Part shown: positions 33,091 through 35,676 of the stretch, piece by piece
Numbering within the stretch: position 1 is the stretch's first letter
Layout of the letters: each line of letters opens with the position of its first letter
Source: an uncultured Hungatella sp.
GTDB lineage: Bacteria > Bacillota > Clostridia > Lachnospirales > Lachnospiraceae
Assembly (NCBI GenBank): GCA_947089145.1
Contig: CAMUJH010000041.1
Span: 1-35,676, forward strand
DNA: 35,676 nt
Direction of reading: 5' to 3'
The notes under the pieces: model-generated
Told to the model about the DNA's origin: nothing
Databases searched by the model: none
What the model saw: only the letters and a program-made list of their open reading frames with translations
Position numbers and translations under genes: made by a program

Positions 33091-33150
33091 TAGAAATATT
33101 CTAATTTCAATGTTTTTATTCTAACAAAAAATCCCGGTATTTGCTATATT
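33091..33150. promoter_or_regulatory. Divergent control region between AraC and PRD regulators
   Basis: A dyad TAGAA-ATA-TTCTA (33091-33103) and repeated ATTCTAA stretches lie in this A+T-rich gap. For the plus strand an extended -10 TGCTATATT is at 33142-33150, with no good -35, fitting an activator-dependent promoter. Confidence 0.45.
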
Positions 33151-33197
33151 CTTTGTAAGAAAGTTTCAGAGACGCAGATAGGCATGAGGTGAACACT

Positions 33198-35090
33198 ATG
33201 TGGGATGGGAGAATTCCGGCTTTGCAGTGCCTGATGGGACAGAAGTTTAAGACGGCAGAGGAACTGGCCGGGATATGGGGAGTCAGTGAGAAAACAGCCA
33301 GGGTCCGGTTAAAAGAGATGAAGCCGGAAATAGAAGGCCATGGAGGGCTGCTGATTTCAAAAAGAGGTCAGGGATTTTTGATCCAGGTGGAGGAAAAGGA
33401 ACGGTTTGAATTATGGCTCAGGGAGCTGAAAACCCAAGAGGAAGGCAGGATTCCGGATAATCCGGCGGACAGGATGGAATACCTTCTGGCTATGCTTCTC
33501 AACAGAAATGATTATATTAAAATTGATGATATCTGCCAGTTTTTGTACATATCCAGGAGTACGCTGTCAGCTGAGCTGCGGCAGATAGAGGAGCGGCTGG
33601 GGCGGTTTGGAATCTGCCTGAAGCGGAAACCTGCCTATGGAATACGGATACAGGGCAGGGAGTTTGATATAAGGCGATGTCTTATGGAGAATCTGAAACG
33701 GATGGAGGGGCAGTACAGAGAAAGAGGAAGAAGATACCGCTTTGACACCGAAGAAATGGCCCGGTTTGTGCTGGAGCGGATGAAGGAGGCGGATATCCAT
33801 TTTTCTGAAAGCTCTTTTGAAAGCATTTTGGGATATCTCCAGGTATCAACGGCACGTATGGAGCGGGGCCACATGATTGAGGAGATGCCGGAGGCAGAAC
33901 CGGACTGGGGACGTGAAGAGCGGATTCTGGCTGCCAGGATCATGCATCGGATCGGGGAAGAGCGGGGGATAAAGACAGGGGAGGCGGAAGCCGGATTCCT
34001 GGGGATTCTTCTGGCCGGCAAAAGAATCCATGGATTTGGAAAAGACAATTTTATAATATCGGAGCGGATTGACCGGATGATCATAGACATGCTGGAGACG
34101 GTGTACCAGGCGTTTCACATGGAGTTTCGGGATAATCTGAACCTGAGAATGATGCTGAACCAACATCTGGCGTCCATGGATATCCGTTTAAGGTATGGAA
34201 TCCACATTGAAAACCCCCTTTTGCCGGAAATCCGGAAAAAATATTTTCTGGCCTATTCCATAGCAGTTTTAGGCAGCAGCGTGCTGAGACAATATTATGG
34301 AAAGGAGATACCTGAGGAGGAGACAGGATTTCTGGCTTTTCTCTTTGCTCTGGCGCTGGAGGAAAGGGGCAGACGGATTGAAAAAAGGAATGTGCTGCTG
34401 GTGTGCGCCAGCGGACGGGCCAGTTCCCGGATGCTTCTCTATCAGCTGAAAAAGGAATTTGGAGATTATCTTGATCAAGTGTTTGTGTGTAATGTGTATG
34501 AGCTGGAAGATTTTGATATGAGTAAAGCAGACTATATTTTTGCCACGGTTCCAATCTACCGAAAGGTGCCGGTTCCTGTCATTGAGATCCACGATTTTCT
34601 GGAGTATGGGGATCTGCTGGCAGCCAGAAAGACTCTGGAAAACGGGGATCGGAAGTTTCTGCTGGAATTTTACCGAAGGGAGTTTTTCTTTCCGTCCGTG
34701 GCAGGAGGCACCAGGGAGGAAGTGATCAGGGAGATGTGCCAAAAGATCAGAATGCATTATCCCTTGCCGGATGAATTTGCTGCTTCTGTCTTTGAGCGGG
34801 AGCGGCTTGGAGCCACAGACTACGGAAACCTTGTGGCAATCCCCCATCCGGCCAAGGTTATGGTGACTCAAAATATTGTGGCGGCAGCCGTCCTGGAGGA
34901 GCCGGTACTTTGGAGCAGGAATCCGGTGCAGCTGGTGGTTTTGGTGGCCCTTGTCAACAGCATGGAGGAGAACGTTCAGAAGTTTTATGAGATTACTTCC
35001 CGGGTGCTGCAGTCCCCGGATAAGGTGAGGGAGATCATTGACAGCAGAACATATGAGACGCTTTTGAGAGTATTTTTTGAGACGGAGTGA
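33198..35090 (+). CDS. BglG-type PRD transcriptional regulator with EIIB- and EIIA-like domains
   Basis: A 630-residue PTS-controlled regulator of the LicR/MtlR kind. Order: N-terminal HTH (FKTAEELAGIWGVSEKTARVR) and second HTH (IKIDDICQFLYISRSTLSAEL), two PTS regulation domains (about 190-395, with His in IMHRIGEERG and NQHLASMD), an EIIB-like domain with phosphorylatable Cys in LLVCASGRASSRM (about 402), and an EIIA(Fru/Mtl)-like domain with His in VAIPHPAKVM (about 549). So it is a DNA-binding activator rather than an RNA antiterminator. ATG at 33198 has GAGGTG five bases before it; the GTG at 33189 overlaps that site. It heads a locus with an EIIA remnant and EIIB. Confidence 0.9.
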   Translation: MWDGRIPALQCLMGQKFKTAEELAGIWGVSEKTARVRLKEMKPEIEGHGGLLISKRGQGFLIQVEEKERFELWLRELKTQEEGRIPDNPADRMEYLLAMLLNRNDYIKIDDICQFLYISRSTLSAELRQIEERLGRFGICLKRKPAYGIRIQGREFDIRRCLMENLKRMEGQYRERGRRYRFDTEEMARFVLERMKEADIHFSESSFESILGYLQVSTARMERGHMIEEMPEAEPDWGREERILAARIMHRIGEERGIKTGEAEAGFLGILLAGKRIHGFGKDNFIISERIDRMIIDMLETVYQAFHMEFRDNLNLRMMLNQHLASMDIRLRYGIHIENPLLPEIRKKYFLAYSIAVLGSSVLRQYYGKEIPEEETGFLAFLFALALEERGRRIEKRNVLLVCASGRASSRMLLYQLKKEFGDYLDQVFVCNVYELEDFDMSKADYIFATVPIYRKVPVPVIEIHDFLEYGDLLAARKTLENGDRKFLLEFYRREFFFPSVAGGTREEVIREMCQKIRMHYPLPDEFAASVFERERLGATDYGNLVAIPHPAKVMVTQNIVAAAVLEEPVLWSRNPVQLVVLVALVNSMEENVQKFYEITSRVLQSPDKVREIIDSRTYETLLRVFFETE

Positions 35091-35221
35091 CAGCCTTTTT
35101 GCAGATGGGGAAAATGGGTGATGAAACGGAATTTTACCGGAACTGAAACGGTAATAACCTCAATGGAGGTAAGTACAGGATTTTGGTAGAATGTAAGCAC
35201 AATAATTCTTAAAGGCAATAT

Positions 35222-35323
35222 TGGAGAAAAACCAGCCAGGATCATCCTGTGGGCGCCATTGCGGTTCGGGATCTGGCCAGGGAGATTGCAGAATTGTGCA
35301 GAAGGGAGGAGAGGGAAAGATGA
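35222..35323 (+). pseudogene. Remnant of a lactose/cellobiose-type EIIA gene
   Basis: The frame ending in the TGA at 35321-35323 reads QDHPVGAIAVRDLAREIAEL then CRREERER, which matches the closing helix of lactose/cellobiose-specific EIIA proteins (pattern AQDHLM..I...DLA.E..ELY). It has no start: an in-frame stop lies at 35210 and no EIIA N-terminus is found back to the regulator gene. The stop overlaps the EIIB start as ATGA, the normal coupling of an intact EIIA-EIIB pair. So the gene was probably lost by deletion, leaving about 30 codons that still carry the EIIB ribosome binding site. Confidence 0.6.
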
Positions 35324-35637
35324 AGATCAGGCTGTTCTGCGTGGCTGGAATGTCCACCAGCCTTCTGGTAAACCGAATGAGAGAGGCAGCAGGAAGGCGG
35401 GGAGAGGATCAGGATATCAAGGCTTATGCGGAATCGGATATGGAGAAATGCCTGGACGGCGTTGATGTGGTTCTTCTGGGACCTCAGTCCCGGCTGGCCC
35501 TCAAGAAAGCTAAGGCATTGTGCCAGCCCAGGCAGATTCCCGCAGCTGTGATTCCAACGGCTGTCTACAGCGAAATGGACGGTGAAAAGGCCTTGGATTT
35601 TGCCAGAGAATTACTTAAGAGTCCCGCCGCCGAATAG
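35320..35637 (+). CDS. PTS lactose/cellobiose-type EIIB
   Basis: A 105-residue cytosolic EIIB that passes phosphate from EIIA to the sugar in the EIIC permease. The phospho-Cys is Cys7 in the family loop CVAGMSTSLLVNRM, and LLGPQSRLALKKAK and IPTAVYSEMDGEKALDFARELL match the cellobiose/chitobiose family; full length. ATG at 35320 after AAGGGAGGAG. It overlaps the stop of the EIIA remnant by 4 bases. No EIIC lies inside the window. It is probably activated by the PRD regulator upstream. Confidence 0.93.
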   Translation: MKIRLFCVAGMSTSLLVNRMREAAGRRGEDQDIKAYAESDMEKCLDGVDVVLLGPQSRLALKKAKALCQPRQIPAAVIPTAVYSEMDGEKALDFARELLKSPAAE

Positions 35638-35676
35638 GCGGCATGAATTCAGGTATGCCAAATGCGCCCGCCGGGC
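35620..35676 (-). repeat. Dispersed repeat, copy 4 (cut by window end)
   Basis: Read on the minus strand: GGCGGGCGCATTTGGCAT, then ACCTGAATTCATGCC, and a perfect hairpin GCCGCC/GGCGGC with a 5-base loop (35626-35642). This is the right half of the element seen in copies 2 and 3. In the matching frame it reads RRAHLAYLNSCRLFGGG and ends at the stop complementary to 35611-35613. It also could act as a transcript end for EIIB. Confidence 0.75.

Noticed and set aside
1-35676. CRISPR array, tRNA or rRNA genes
   Set aside because: No regularly spaced identical repeats with unique spacers and no tRNA- or rRNA-like stretches were seen on either strand.

Overview
The window looks like chromosome from a Gram-positive gut-type Clostridia, most likely a Lachnospiraceae genome of the Enterocloster/Lachnoclostridium kind. 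Evidence: AGGAGG-type ribosome binding sites before most genes, roughly 50% G+C, and a gene mix of DUF3793 plus flavodoxin, DUF1846, XpaC/VWA/TelA, GH77 and PTS proteins, BglG-type regulators and a DUF5662 protein. No rRNA, tRNA or CRISPR array was seen, and no transposase gene.

Layout. (a) 1-3230: DUF1846 protein (-), then a 600-base gap with a paired-palindrome operator over a promoter and two copies of a dispersed repeat, then DUF3793 protein and flavodoxin (+), probably metal regulated. (b) 3271-9553: LacI-type regulator (-) divergent from a glucose/maltose-type PTS IIA-IIC-IIB protein, an endonuclease/exonuclease/phosphatase-family hydrolase and 4-alpha-glucanotransferase MalQ (+); an alpha-glucan uptake and processing locus. 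The divergent gap carries an array of 13 TGCA motifs. (c) 9789-10508: BI-1 family membrane protein. (d) 10682-16513: a conflict-type segment with an AAA-ATPase-like/PD-(D/E)XK gene broken at a T9 run and a 1345-residue metallophosphoesterase-NACHT-beta-propeller protein; a 22-base perfect direct repeat sits on both sides. (e) 16614-18003: GyrI-like/glyoxalase fusion whose stop codon comes from half a MITE, and a TetR-type regulator fragment. (f) 18125-23189: an A+T-richer type III restriction-modification island (HTH, DinD, Mod, Res, all overlapping, minus strand). (g) 23462-27140: XpaC-like, solute-binding/VWA and TelA-like proteins. (h) 27330-31623: SEC-C protein, methyltransferase and Hsp33, cold-shock protein, DUF5662 protein, ClpP/TepA-like protease. 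(i) 31691-35676: a 182-bp MITE at the stop codon of an AraC regulator, a divergent PRD/BglG-type regulator, a remnant of a cellobiose-type EIIA gene, and an intact EIIB.

The strongest candidates for something new are the metallophosphoesterase-NACHT-propeller protein and its neighbourhood (probable anti-phage STAND system), and a dispersed structured repeat (four copies) whose core also stays open as a short peptide frame. The DinD-containing type III R-M operon and the TGCA array are the next most interesting.
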